DNA of 64,000 nucleotides from contig OY725495.1 in assembly GCA_963281255.1 (NCBI GenBank), forward strand, positions 4,898,001 through 4,962,000, written 5' to 3'. Positions 11,090 through 23,177 of this stretch are shown one piece after another. The DNA is from Aphrocallistes beatrix (Eukaryota; Porifera; Hexactinellida; Sceptrulophora; Aphrocallistidae). The notes under the pieces were generated by a model, which saw only the letters and a program-made list of their open reading frames with translations, was not told the DNA's origin and did not search any database. A program made the position numbers and the translations under genes. Within the stretch, counting starts at the first letter, position 1, and each line of letters starts with the position of its first letter.

Positions 11090-11350
11090 AGTGAAAGTAT
11101 TTCATTTCATGCTTGCATAACACAACTGTAGTTTCCAGTTAATATATTCACTGACAAAATGTAATCTGCAAAATACTTCTAACTAATATCGAATAAGTGT
11201 GATTTGATAATTAATATTAGTCAAATTTGAAAACAACGCCATACTTTTCAAGACTTACTGAAAATAACCTCACAATCTGTAATCATATCCTGCCTAAGTG
11301 AATGCAGTCTGATGGATCAGTTCCAAATCATTTAGAGCATAGACTACGCA
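11090..11350 (+). repeat. Unclassified dispersed repeat R
   Basis: Shares ordered blocks (TTCATGCTTGCATAA, GTAGTTTCCAGTTAA, ACTGAAAATAACCT, CCTAAGTGAA) with 30655-30925. Partial copies lie at 12540-12695, 13435-13660 and 17300-17420. No frame or terminal structure seen. Confidence 0.65.
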
Positions 11351-11526
11351 TGACTTGATCCATAAATAATATATTTTTAGTGCAAACTACGCATCATATT
11401 CTCTATCTAATTACTAATTTCAGTCTAAACGCCTGGACTAATAGTTAGCTCCCGCATATATCGCAATCATTGTCAATATGACAATCAGTACCACATTTGT
11501 ATCTCGGTTCATGGAATTTATTACTA

Positions 11527-11776
11527 CAAGCGCGCTTCGCTTGCTTGCGCTGCGCGGCTTGCAGACACTGCGTGTCTGCAGATTTTCCCAGTGGGCGCTT
11601 GGGGATATGAGAGAAACAATACATCGCTTTCTTGTTTTGTACTAAGTACGCTAGATTGTCATTTGTCTACGGTTACATTAATGAAACCAGAACTGTAGCA
11701 GAAATTTTGTTTCGTGATAAATATAATTTACTTCGTATTAAGTCAACTAATCCTGAATGAAAGCTCAATTTGAATA
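11527..11776 (-). mobile_element. Helitron-like element, second subfamily, 3' part
   Basis: The reverse complement ends GCGAAGCGCGCTTG then T and matches the body of the element at 29604-29965, including GGCTTACATTC-like and GTAACCGTAGACAAATGA blocks. Confidence 0.7.
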
Positions 11777-12695
11777 CACAAAGTTCACATTGCTAAAGAT
11801 TATTATACTTAAATAATCAATTCCAGTCCATGTCGTTAAAAGTTATTTTATGATCGAATTGATTGATCGTAGCATATAACACACTTTAATTGTTGTTAAC
11901 AATCAAATTATAGACTCAAAATAGCAGTATTCAATCATTTATATGAAATAGAATAGTGTGAATGGCATTATAAAAGGCTGATAATTGATTGGTTCACATA
12001 AACCAATGAATTTCAATAACAAATAGTCCTTTGGATTGTAGGCATAAGTCACCACTATTATATTCCAATGTATTTGCATTATAAAATAATCGAAGTTGAT
12101 TGGTCAGCACATTTTGTCACCTATCTCGGCGAGGTGTGAACATTTCGCTTAGATCTTCGAACTTAATCCTAGATTCATCATTTGACACATACATGTCAAT
12201 TTTCGTATCTCTACGACTTGCCAATTCTTCAATCAATTCGGACAAACAAAAAAAACAACAAAAAAAAACAAAAAAAAATCCTAGCATTTTAATATATAAG
12301 ATTGAGTAGAACAGTCAGTATAGCTAGCATTTCAGCATATGTTGACTTTTTTGAGACTTCAATGCTTAATTTAAAGTTTGTAGCTAATTATATATATATT
12401 ATTATTATTATTAGCTTTATTATATTATCAAATAATGAGATACCCGCATTCCCACTTGAGGGTCTTTTGGAGCTGAAACAACTTCCCTATTAACAGTGGC
12501 CTAACTCTGAATTCGATTTTCAAAAATATAGAGTAAAATTTCATGGGTATAAATCACAACGGTTGTTTCCAGCTTAACCTCATCACATTGACATAATGTG
12601 ATCTTGCAAATTATCTCAAACTAATATTGAACATTTTAAGGGCGAAAATTCCAGTCAACCGATTTGATAAATCAGATTGAAAGCATTAGTAATCA
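11777..12695. other. AT-rich intergenic DNA with a partial repeat R copy
   Basis: 12540-12695 is a partial copy of repeat R, cut by the Helitron-like element at 12696. A short GGTGTGAA palindrome lies at 12100-12150. No gene seen. Confidence 0.5.
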
Positions 12696-13234
12696 TCCTT
12701 ACTATTAAAACTCGATTAATGTGTATATATATATATATATATGTAACGAATTGATTGAAGAAACTGCCAGGCACAGAAAGCTGATTTTTGGCATGTGGGA
12801 GTCTTTTGGCTATGGCTCCAGTAGGTTCTGAGCTCAGACGAAAATGTCGACTCATCATTGAATTATGACGTCATTGTCACATTTTTAAAAGTTAAGCAAC
12901 AAAGTTATTCGAGCATAACTCAGTCATTATAGGAGATAGAAGGCTGAAACTTTAATAGAATATGTATACTAACATACCTTACATATGATGCAACTATCAT
13001 CAAAAAATGATGACTCATCACTTTGTTATGACGTCATCATTACGCATCAAAAATTTTAAAATTAACAAATTTGGTGATTTTTCGAGTGATATCGATTATC
13101 ACAGTAGGACAGACATATTTAGAGATGCTATTTCCCTTATAATTAACCAATGTGACCCCAGGCGACCGAAGGGAGCCTCCGGCGGACACAAAGTATCCGC
13201 CAGCCGCGCAGCGCAAGCAAGCGAAGCGCGCTTG
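12696..13234 (+). mobile_element. Helitron-like element, full-length non-autonomous copy
   Basis: 539 bp from TCCTTACTATTAAAACTC to AAGCGAAGCGCGCTTG, preceded by A and followed by T. Imperfect GC-rich palindrome just before the 3' end. Closely matches 21499-22047. Contains a (TA)n tract near 12720; no coding capacity. Confidence 0.8.
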
Positions 13235-14364
13235 TAGTCTATAAATAGGTTCCAGTGACGAACTTTGAATTCGATATTTTCAAAATAAAGTGTAAGTTTA
13301 TGTGTTTTTTCTAAATTAACAATAATTCCCTACACATTTAAGATACGTAGTCGGATTAAATTAGATATGGGGTACATTTCTGTATTTAAACCTATTTTTA
13401 GTTGTGACATGGATGTGTATGGTTCAAATCAGAGTATTAAAATTCATGCTTGCATAATAAAAATGGTAGTTTCCACACATGACATTCTCAAAACAGGATG
13501 TGATAAACAATTCCAAGTAATTCCCCAAAGGTATGACAGACAAAATCTTAATTCAAAGAATTCTTTACAAATATTCGTTGTTTAAGTGGAGTCTACACAG
13601 GACTATGCAGTGAAAATAACCTTGTTTGTATTACATTCTATGGAGACGCCCTCCTAACTTCATTGCTTATAGATCTATTACTTGAAAACAATTTCATGTT
13701 TTTGAAAAAGTTGTTTATTGGCTTATTGGGGTACAATGGTTTAGTTTGTACAGGCCAGAGTCACATGGGACTTAAAAGGAAAATGTTAACCTCTGTTTCT
13801 TTCCAAAGGTTTCTCAAATTCTATCCCAGAATGCCCTACTTCGATTGTATGCTTTGTAAATGTATAGTTTAGTTTACAATCTATCTGTATTATAAAATAA
13901 TCGAATTTCATTGGTTAACAGTGCTAAGAGATTTTCTATGAATGCGAGAGCTCTTTTTAGAGGTGAAAATTTGGAATATTACTCTATACAAAAAATTATA
14001 TACAAAAAATGTATTGACTTATGCGTTTGGAAATTTATGGGTTTGAAATTAGGAGCTAACTCATCAGAACTGAAATACTCTGGTCAGCACAGTTTGTTAT
14101 CTCGGCGAGTGTGAAGATTTCGCTCAGATTAGGAACTGCATCGTAAAGTTGATCGATAGACCAGCTCCATTATGACTAGACTCTAGAGGGATTTGATTAA
14201 TTAATTTAAAACATCGGAAAATACTCATATTAGAGGTCTAGGTGGAATTGGAAATCTAGATATTGGAGTACTCCATAGAAACCGTTGAGGCATCATTAAA
14301 AATGTGCACATCAAAGATTGAGAAAACTTTTTCCAGTCACATGCAGCGAACCTACAGGCGCATG
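13235..14364. other. AT-rich intergenic DNA
   Basis: A partial repeat R copy lies at about 13435-13660. No conserved frame recognised. Confidence 0.5.
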
Positions 14365-14441
14365 TTGTTTTGCAGAAATTGGTTCCAAGATATTGTCCGG
14401 GGAGACCAATATCGTAGTGGGAACCAATTTCTGCAAAACAA
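14365..14441. repeat. 77-bp hairpin
   Basis: Arms TTGTTTTGCAGAAATTGGTT and its complement, with an inner GATATTG/CAATATC pair. Looks like a short foldback element. Confidence 0.75.
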
Positions 14442-15164
14442 AGTAATCTTCAAAAGGTTTATCAGTATAAGACGCGTCGAAGTGAGTTAGACTCTTCCCA
14501 TGCCGTAATATAAAATGCCTAGTAGGGTCCTAGCCACCGATCCGATTGGTCCGGTTTCAACCTGACCACTTTTTAGTCTCAACCGGACCACTTCACACCT
14601 AGTGACTACGGGTGCGCATAAACATTGAGCGCGACACATCTTAGGCATATGGTTTTAAAAACCTGGGTGAAACCCTGCGTTGTCCTCACATTCACAATTT
14701 CATAATTAAATTAAATTAACATTATGAACTCACTAAGCATTCCTATGTATTGCCGTCGGAAGTTGATAAGAGATGGTAAGGCTCATCCACCTCATCACCC
14801 ATAGAACTAATACAGTTATAAGGCCACGGCCTTACTAGCCGCACCGATTCCTCCGGCCATGCTAAGTATTGCCTTCTAGATCCGTCCATGGATGCAGCAT
14901 TTATAATCCGACTCATCTTGCAATGTTCTTCTGCAGATACAATTCAATTTCTAGTTCCATTCTCAGTGTCGCCTACATAGATGTTGAATATTTGTCAATC
15001 TTATAAACTACGTTAATATTTCAAAAGGAGTGAAGAATTTTGGGGGGAAATCGATCTGTTGATTTCCTATGACGCATTTAATTAGACGATTGAATCTATT
15101 CTTGCATTACTCTATATGTACTATACTAGAGTAGCAGTAGTAGTAGTACAACTATGCCCCCCGG

Positions 15165-15172
15165 TATAAATA
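15165..15172 (+). promoter_or_regulatory. TATA box of Ig copy 1
   Basis: TATAAATA lies about 120 nt before the ATG at 15286. The inverted copy keeps a matching box at 21420-21427, also about 110 nt upstream of its ATG, so the promoter was duplicated with the gene. Confidence 0.5.
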
Positions 15173-15285
15173 CTGTGATTGCTTACTATAACAATGATTA
15201 AAAGGAATTAATTCCATTTTACAATACTGTCTTACCCATTACAAAGAGTCAAAAGATTAACACAATATAAAACTTTGCAGAAAAA

Positions 15286-15897
15286 ATGAGCGACAATATG
15301 TGTACAGATGCAATGCTCTATGAGGAATCAAATGTTAATGTTCCTCAACAAAATAATGAGATATTAATATTATCAGAACCAGTTGACACCATAGCACCAA
15401 TAGGTTCCTATGCAAGCTTATCCGCTTCCATCGTAGCAAATAGTCCCATCCTACAATGGTTTGATAAGTACGGCAACCAAGTTCCCCATGCTAACCAGAA
15501 CTCTCTGACATTTCAGTCTGTGCGGAGACAAGATTATGGATTCTACAGACTCGAAATAACTGAGAGGTTCACTCCTCCGAGGAAGCTAACCAGATGGGTA
15601 GAACTCAAAGCTCCCCCTCAACTCTACCGTGATGTACCCACACCCGTAAGCAGACCCATTCTACAGAGAACACCAATGGGAGGAATGTTCCATCAAGGAG
15701 AGAGGGTAGAACTCGTGGGACAGTTCCAGAATGCAACTTACTATCAGTGGTACCTTAATGGTACTCCACTGTATGGATGTACTAGCAGCTCACTCCTGAT
15801 TCCTAATGCTAGCCTCCAGTGTTCTGGAGAGTTCCTCCTGCAGGCTAGTAACGGATCTGGTTCCACCTATGTGAGTGTGAGGGTGCAGATCTGCTGA
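15286..15897 (+). CDS. Intronless tandem Ig-domain protein, MALT1-Ig-like (copy 1)
   Basis: A single uninterrupted frame of 203 residues with no signal peptide and no membrane segment. Two Ig-like domains are visible. The first, about residues 20-110, has QWFDKYGNQVPHANQNSLTF and then D-Y-G-F-Y and RWVEL. The second, about 130-203, has QWYLNGTPL and SLLIPNA. The order and the QWF...D.GFY...W..L pattern resemble the Ig pair after the death domain of MALT1 paracaspase, but there is no death or caspase-like domain. The canonical disulfide cysteines are missing (F-strand reads FYRLEI), which suits a cytosolic protein. A TATA box lies at 15165. It pairs with the gene at 20699-21313 as arms of an inverted duplication. 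The MALT1 relation is my reading; function unknown. Confidence 0.85.
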   Translation: MSDNMCTDAMLYEESNVNVPQQNNEILILSEPVDTIAPIGSYASLSASIVANSPILQWFDKYGNQVPHANQNSLTFQSVRRQDYGFYRLEITERFTPPRKLTRWVELKAPPQLYRDVPTPVSRPILQRTPMGGMFHQGERVELVGQFQNATYYQWYLNGTPLYGCTSSSLLIPNASLQCSGEFLLQASNGSGSTYVSVRVQIC

Positions 15898-15935
15898 GGA
15901 CAATTCTTGCATGAAGAGAAGATAAATCCAAGTGT

Positions 15936-18286
15936 GTTTAATTAATTAGTAGCTATTAGGGAAGTATATTATTGTTAAATAGGAAAGTATCTACATGCTG
16001 TGTAAATTTCTTTCGCCGTTCTTTCACTATTCTTTCAACTATTCTTTCACTATTCTTCCACTGTAATTTCCCCACACTGTATTGTTATTCTCCACAAATA
16101 TTCTATTTATAATGAAGATGGTTGCGTGGGCCGAAGCATAGACTATAAAAGTAAGAATATCATTACCATGGACAGTTTAAGACATTATAAGAATTTTAAC
16201 TCTAACTTTACTTGTCTTGCGTGGCTTGCAAATACTTCGTCTCCACATTAGTCTTACTCCATGCTTCTCTCTTCTGTCATCCTGTGTTGAGCATTTAAAA
16301 AAATTATTTTACAGATACAGTCAAAACCGTTTTTTCATAAAATAAGTTTTTCCTACAAATATTTTCCAGTGCAGCTCGTCTACCTGTATAGATGCCTTAT
16401 CTCATGATCGGCATCGAACATCCGTACATTCCTACGTCTGCTCGCTCCTGGGAAGTATATTGGACCAAATTGCAGCAAATTTGGACCACATATTCATTAT
16501 ATTATGGAGATTTGAACCTGGGCCCAAATTATGCAAAATACTGCAAATTTTTACACCCTTTCACAAAAGTAGTTAATTATATTGGCTAATCAGAATCCAG
16601 GGATTTAACATTATTACAGTGGGCTGTGATTTTATTGATAAATATGGATTAGACAAAACTCAATGCATATAAATAAATCATAATGACGCCTTAAACTTGA
16701 AATTTGATTGGTTTAGTTGAAAATGTTGTATTTTCAGAAGGGTTATACAAATTGTCAGGTTGAAAATCGCCTTCGCTCAATACTGTGATATTATCCATGC
16801 TCAAAATGCCCATTCTGAATTCTGGGTCAATCAAAATCCCACCGCAAAAAGTCCCGCCATCTACCTTCAGATTAAAATGCTACCTTTTGAACCAATTTAA
16901 GGCTATTCAAAACATAGAATGCCACTTTTTCAGGAGGGCTATTAGGTTTTTGACCTTATCCTACTTTAGGAATCCTTTTGAACATATTCCTAACCTTTCA
17001 AATTTAATCCTAATTCGTTTTTCAGACTAATTCTTACATTAAATTATGTTAAAAATCTCACAATTAGAAAGTACTAAAATAAATAGTCACAAGTGTTGAT
17101 GTATCTGACCAATAATATAATCAGCCTCAGCCTCAAATTACTACACTACATATTATTTCCTGAAAATTAACACATATTGTATGATGAAAATTTTCGCTCA
17201 CTCTGCTCGCTCTGTGAAAATAATAAATTATATCTTGCATACCAATCCATCAAGTCATAAAGTTAGCCGTGGTTAATGAGTAGATAAGATTGCTCAATGA
17301 AAGTAACTACCATAGCACTTGTAGGTAGTTTCCAGTTCACACCACATCCACTGACACAATAAGATTAGCTGAATAATTCCAAGTAATATTGTGAACTCTC
17401 ATAAGGAATAGTATTACGTGGCTACTGGTAGTAGCTGTACTTTACAGAATTTGGATTTAAAAATTTTTTAATACATCTGTCCTTTCTGACTACAAGTGAT
17501 GAATCTGGTATTTCCAGTTAGTGGAGGTATTAATGCATATCATTAGGGTTTAGCCAAGCGTGGCCGAGCTTAAAGGCGCGTAAATAACAACAGGAATGTG
17601 TCTTAGATTCTTGGAAAGTTGAATGTCTCATTTCTGTGCAGAAAATTCAGAGAACTTTCTTATCACGTTATTAGTGCAAGGCGAATGCTATCATCATTTG
17701 CATTATGTCAATTTGTCTTGGTAGCAAGATGGAGGGTAATTTTATTAACAGTACATTCAAAAAGTTTTGAATAAAAACAGCATAGCTCATAGCAAGTCAA
17801 AATTTCCATAAATATCACGTTGCATATGACCCAACTACTCGAGACATTTAACAAAAAGTACCTAACTAAGCATACTAGTAAACCTAAAAATCAAGGTCAA
17901 CAGACCTCACAAAATTGAATCTCGAGTCATTTTGAATCAGCCAATAGTTGTAGATAAATGTTTTCTTGTTACAATTGAACCTACATCTACTGTTCAAGTA
18001 TTTGTGTTGCACGGGTTGTTTATAATAAATAATACATAAGGAAATCCAGCCTGAAATTTGCCTCATAATTAAGGAACCCTAAAGCAACTACTCAGATTGA
18101 GATTCAGATAAAGTCGGTCGACATACCGATAGTGCAGCTCCCATAGTAACAAGTTCGGTATAGAGAATTTCCATACCGTACTATTCGTATTGTACACCAT
18201 ATATACGGTCAGGTTGGGAGTAATACACTACGGCTAATAGGAAAATAACAAATAAAGATTTTCTCTAATCAGAATCGCAATATATC
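15936..18286. other. Spacer of the inverted duplication, first half
   Basis: AT-rich, no gene. Contains a small CTTTCACTATT tandem repeat at about 16016-16065 and a partial repeat R copy near 17300-17420. Confidence 0.5.
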
Positions 18287-18294
18287 GACTAACC

Positions 18295-18683
18295 CAGCGG
18301 TTCCCAACCTTATTATTGTTATTACCCCGTTGTTCGACAATGTTAACCCTACTACCCCCGAATTGAGGAGGCAATATATACTTATAGTAATTGACAAAGA
18401 TTGTAGCTGGAACGACATTTCTGTAGATAATATATAATAACAACCAATATAATTTATCACAGGAATACCTTCAAACACGTTAGTCAATATTAGTTTATTA
18501 TTCACAGTATGGAGCCAATTAGAAACCATTAATATCCTGCAAAACGAATAACAGAAAATTTATGCCGAAGTAATAATAACAAATTCTGACCTGAATTATA
18601 AAGATAAATAAGCACTCCATTACCCCTCGAAAATCTTCATATTACCCCACTTGGGGTAATTACCCCGGGGTTGGGAACCGCTG
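18295..18683. mobile_element. hAT-like element with perfect 8-bp target duplication
   Basis: 389 bp, termini CAGCGGTTCCCAACC and GGTTGGGAACCGCTG; GACTAACC directly flanks both ends. Confidence 0.92.
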
Positions 18684-19639
18684 GACTAACCAATGTTATG
18701 ATTTTAAAATATCAAAAAATCAAACTCAGTATACATGAAATGTGGAATTATTGACCAAGAACGTGTGTTGTGACACATTTATCTCATTAATACTCCAACC
18801 AGAAATTAGGAATCAATATCTTCATATGTCAGTATATATGTACTGAGTCATTATCTACTAGACTGGACGCCATACGGGGAGGCTACTATGGCGGCTCCAT
18901 TAAGTGACTCGAAGAAATGAAGTGTTAAATATTCTACTATATATCAGGAAATACTCATTTCAGTTTTTTAACATATAAAACATTTCACATTTAGAAGGTC
19001 TGAAATGAGTATTTCTCAAATTGTATCAGATTATTAACAACTGCTCAATCGGGCCCCAAAGCCACAACGTTACTGAGCCTTGTAATACCCTTCAAGTTGA
19101 AAATATTAAAATTTTGTAACGAGATAGTTGCATCATTTCAATTGAGACTATAATGGAACTATAATGGCAATAAGGACCATGGATAAGAAGAGACTTCAGC
19201 AGAACCTGCATTAAGCTGTCCATTAATTGGGATTAGAGAAGTGTGGAATTGCTGAATCGATGATAATGAAGTAGAACTGCGTATTCCAACACTTATTGAA
19301 ATCGTGTTGAGTTCTAAAAATACACGTAAATGAAGATTCAATCTAGTACTGATCCTTAACTGTCAAACATTGCCAGAATAACATAATTAGAATAACGAAG
19401 TGGCTATTGATACCGACCGATCTTATACCACAAAGTGCTATACGTGTGATCATTAACAATAATAATATGTCGTCATCAGTGCTTCATACAGGATTTACAT
19501 AAATGGGGGCAATCTGGGATATCTAGATAGTCAAGGAGAGCAGATACTAAATCACATCTCTTCATTTTATTTCTAGGGAGGCAAGTACCCATCCCTTGGC
19601 TAATACAATTCGACACCTTTTGTGAAGAGATGTGAACTT
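18684..19639. other. AT-rich spacer with a 16-bp hairpin
   Basis: GAAATACTCATTTCAG at 18948-18963 and its complement at 19000-19015 form a hairpin. No gene seen. Confidence 0.5.
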
Positions 19640-19840
19640 TGCAAAAGTTACTCTATATTTATACCTTGGATTAGCATCTTCACTGCATTTATTTAAATTA
19701 AATAAATCTAACAGTTTATTATGTTACTACTTAAGTACCAGGGATTATATCCTCGGTAGGCACATCATAAAGCTAGAGTTAGATCTCACTATTAGAATGA
19801 TGAGTGTCTAATCCAAGGTATAAATATATTTAATTAAATT
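19640..19840. repeat. Inverted repeat of the TCTAATCCAAGGTA family
   Basis: CTATATTTATACCTTGGATT near 19652 is inverted at about 19808-19830. A half copy of the same word lies at 27045-27070. A small foldback element is likely. Confidence 0.6.
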
Positions 19841-20655
19841 TAAGTGAAGTGAGAATGTGAAACAATTCAATAACATTACGTATGTTTACTAATACAAACA
19901 AATTGCAATCAACATGAACTGAACAACTTTTAGTGACAACTTCACAGCTCTTGATAAAGTTAAAATATTGCTAGAAACTATCTAGCTTCAATGGTGACCT
20001 ATTTAGGTGTGAAGATGGAGTTAGAATATCATAATTTTGAAACTGGATGCTATTTATTCGTTTGTTTTTAGATGAAATATTTCGAAAGCATACTAGGTAC
20101 TAGCTTTCAATGGTTTATCTGTATCATGGATATATATTCTAAATAAATAATTTGACAAAAATTCATTTCCATAGCAACGCTGGAATATAGCAACATTCCA
20201 TGAAAAAATTCCAAATTTTTCGCATCAACCCATTCACAGCTCAGTTATATGCGAAAAAATTATCATAAAAACACTTAGAAGTGCCCTTAAACGGCCTCTG
20301 AAAATCACTAAATTTGTCACAAATATAGCCTATTGCGGATTCATATGATGACTAATCTAAATTTTAACAACGGATATGGGTACTTTGACACCAAATTTAT
20401 ATATGCTGATAATACATTCCTAAGCTCTATTGCGCTTTGTTAATTATTTAAGGCAGATCATGAATAGTTCAACGATCTTCGACCGCATCCCTGGTCCATT
20501 TTTGAGATTTAGATGGCAGGCCTTATATACAGAGGGCTATTGTTAAGTACATTCTATTCAGCGTCCTAAGTGTAACACTGTAGTCACAATATGTACCTAT
20601 GTGTATAAATATAAAGTGTAAAAGCATATTTTCATTTAAACATCAAATGCATTCC
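19841..20655. other. AT-rich spacer, nothing recognised
   Basis: Intergenic DNA up to the right arm of the inverted duplication, without recognised genes or repeats. Confidence 0.5.
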
Positions 20656-20698
20656 AAATACAAGCTGACTTAACATTCCCTTCATACAAGAATTGTCC

Positions 20699-21313
20699 TC
20701 AGCAGATCTGTACCTTCACACTCACACAGCTGGGACCAGACCCATTAACAGCCCGCAGGAGGAACTCTCCAGAGCACTGGAGGTTAGCATTAGGAATCAG
20801 GAGTGAGCTGCTAGTACATCCATACAGTGGAGTACCATTAAGGTACCACTGATAGTAAGTTGCATTCTGGAACTGTCCCACGAGTTCTATCCTCTCTCCT
20901 TGATGGAACATTCCTCCCATTGGTGTTCTCTGTAGAATGGGTCTGCTTACGGGTGTGGGTACATCACGGTAGAGTTGAGGGGGAGCTTTGAGTTCTACCC
21001 ATCTGGTTAGCTTCCTCGGAGGAGTGAACCTCTCAGTTACTTCGAGTCTGTAGAACCCATAATCTTGTCTCCGCACAGACTGAAATGTCAGAGAGTTCTG
21101 GTTAGCATGGGGAACTTGGTTGCCGAACTTATCGAACCATTGTAGGATGGGACTATTCGCTACGATGGAAGCGGATAAGCTTACATAGGAACCTATTGGT
21201 GCTATGGTGTCAACTGGTTCTGATAATATTAATATCTCATTATTCTGTTGAGGAACATTAAATACATTTGATTCCTCATGGAACACGGCATCTGTACACA
21301 TATTGTCACTCAT
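20699..21313 (-). CDS. Intronless tandem Ig-domain protein, MALT1-Ig-like (copy 2)
   Basis: A single frame of 204 residues, inverted relative to the gene at 15286 and about 93% identical in protein by eye. An in-frame ATG exists 12 nt further upstream (MQKK...), but it arises from one extra A in the run before the ATG; homology to copy 1 favours the start MSDNMC at 21313. Same architecture: two cysteine-poor Ig domains, no signal peptide, no membrane segment. Most differences are conservative (for example DKFGNQ for DKYGNQ, and LEVTERF for LEITERF) and the frame is intact, which suggests that both copies are under selection. The upstream flank matches that of copy 1 except that a Helitron-like element sits in it at 21499-22047. 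Confidence 0.85.
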   Translation of the reverse strand: MSDNMCTDAVFHEESNVFNVPQQNNEILILSEPVDTIAPIGSYVSLSASIVANSPILQWFDKFGNQVPHANQNSLTFQSVRRQDYGFYRLEVTERFTPPRKLTRWVELKAPPQLYRDVPTPVSRPILQRTPMGGMFHQGERIELVGQFQNATYYQWYLNGTPLYGCTSSSLLIPNANLQCSGEFLLRAVNGSGPSCVSVKVQIC

Positions 21314-21419
21314 TTTTTTCTGCAAGTTTTATATTGTGTTAATCTTTTGACTCTGTAATGGGTAAGCACAGTATTGTAAAATGGAATTAATTTATTGTAG
21401 TCAATGTTATAGTAAGCTG

Positions 21420-21427
21420 TATTTATA
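21420..21427 (-). promoter_or_regulatory. TATA box of Ig copy 2
   Basis: TATTTATA on the plus strand reads TATAAATA on the minus strand, about 110 nt upstream of the ATG at 21313. It corresponds to the box at 15165 in the inverted copy. Confidence 0.5.
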
Positions 21428-21498
21428 CACGATGTTGTACTTCCCAGCTTGGAAGTGTACTACTATAGCATAAGATGGATAGAGTGATACTACTAGAA

Positions 21499-22047
21499 TC
21501 CTTACTATTAAAACTCAATTATTGTTTATAATATATGTGTATATATATATATCTGTAACGAATTGATTGAACAAACTGCCAGGCGCAGAAAGCTGATTTT
21601 TGGCATGTGGGGGTCTTTTGGCTATGGTTCCAGTAAGTTCTGAGCTCAGAGCAAAATGTCGACTCGGCATGGAATTATGACGTCATTGTCACATTTTTAA
21701 AAGTTTAGCAACACAGTTATTCGGGCATAACTCAGCCATTATAGGAGATAGAAGGCTGAAATTTCAATAGAATTTGTATACTAACACGCCTCACATATGA
21801 AGCAACTATCATCAAAAAATGATGACTCATCACTTTGTTTTGACGTCATCATTACTCATCAAAATTTTAAAAATTGACAAATTTGGTGACTTTTCGAGTG
21901 ATATCGATTTTAAAACTAAGATGGACATATTTAGTGGTGATATCTCCCTTATAATTAACCAATGTCACCTCCAGGCGACTGAAGGGAGCCTCCCGCGGGG
22001 ACGAAGTGTCCTCCATCCGTGCAGCGCAAGCAAGCGAAGCGCGCTTG
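21499..22047 (+). mobile_element. Helitron-like element inside the duplication arm
   Basis: 549 bp, TCCTTACTATTAAAACTC...GCGCGCTTG. In the left arm the equivalent uninterrupted site reads GAATAGATTC, so the element entered between A and T with no target duplication. Confidence 0.85.
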
Positions 22048-22419
22048 TAGATTCAATAATTTAATTAAATACGTCATAGGAAATCTTAAATTATATTTCT
22101 TGTCAACAGAGCGATTCCCTCAAAATTCTTCACTCCTTTTGAAATATTAACGTAGTTTATAAAAGTGACAAATATTCAACATTTAGGTGACACTGTGAAG
22201 AATGGAACTAGAAAGTATATCTGCAGAAGAACTCTACAAGATAAGTCGAATTATAAATGCTGCATCTATGGACGGGTCTAGAAGGCAATACTTAGCATGG
22301 CCGCTATCATAGTAATAACTTTGAAGTGATGAATTGAGTTGATCGCTAAGCTCCCAAGATTCTGATTGGCAAATAAATTTTGACACCTTTCGTGAAAAGG
22401 TGTGAAAATTTCTGCAGTA

Positions 22420-22441
22420 GCGCATGCAAGCGAAGCGCTTG
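22420..22441 (+). mobile_element. Helitron-like 3' end stub
   Basis: A short remnant ending GCAAGCGAAGCGCTTG and followed by T. Confidence 0.5.
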
Positions 22442-22447
22442 TATAAA

Positions 22448-23169
22448 TAATCTCAATCCTCAGCTTGAATTAAACAGCTGATCTGATACATTGGAACATC
22501 GCAGTCAACTCTTCAAGGCTCACTATAAGGTAAGTGTGGTTTTCGAGATGAGATGGAGGACCTCGAGGAAATCAAATCTCATTCAGTGCAGAAAGGAGAA
22601 CGCAGCAGCTAACTACTCTCTCGTATAGTGGAATAGAACGTGAATAATGACGTCACTATTTGAGAGCATCTATATTATCCTAATCATAGTCAGCCATTAC
22701 TTACTACTTCGTCAGAAATGTATGACTTTTATGATCCTACCTATTAATAATATAATCATTGTTTGAGATTCTACTTAATGGTTTATTTAATATAGTTTTC
22801 TACCGTTGTTACCTAGTCAATAAATATTAGAGATGATGATCCATAATTAAAGATGGTAGAAAGTGATAATAAAGTAATAATCATCGTGCAAAGTTGTTTG
22901 CTAATACGTCTCAATGATTGTGTATGCTATGAAGTAAGTCATCATAAGATTAAGAACGTGATATTGCTATATTGCCAGCATTTCCGAGTAGAAACCTTTA
23001 GAAAGCCAAAACTAATGTATGGCGATGTTATGTGTTAAAAATTATTAAGCATAAATGGGTAAATTTAAAAATTGTATCAGATTACGTCAGAGTAGCATTT
23101 ATAATGTGAATCATCAGAAGACTGAAAAACTGTTCACAATCGAGGAATGCTCTGAAGTGCGAGACGATC
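22448..23169. other. Intergenic, nothing recognised
   Basis: No gene or repeat recognised. Confidence 0.45.
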
Positions 23170-23177
23170 CTTTAGAC

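Larger units (their letters stand above)
14855..15935. repeat. Left arm of an inverted duplication containing Ig copy 1
   Basis: Matches 20660-22302 in inverted orientation, including about 430 bp of upstream flank, promoter and the whole coding region. Similarity starts at GGCCATGCTAAGTATTGCC. Confidence 0.85.
20660..22302. repeat. Right arm of the inverted duplication containing Ig copy 2
   Basis: Inverted match of 14855-15935, longer only because a Helitron-like element occupies 21499-22047. Confidence 0.85.
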
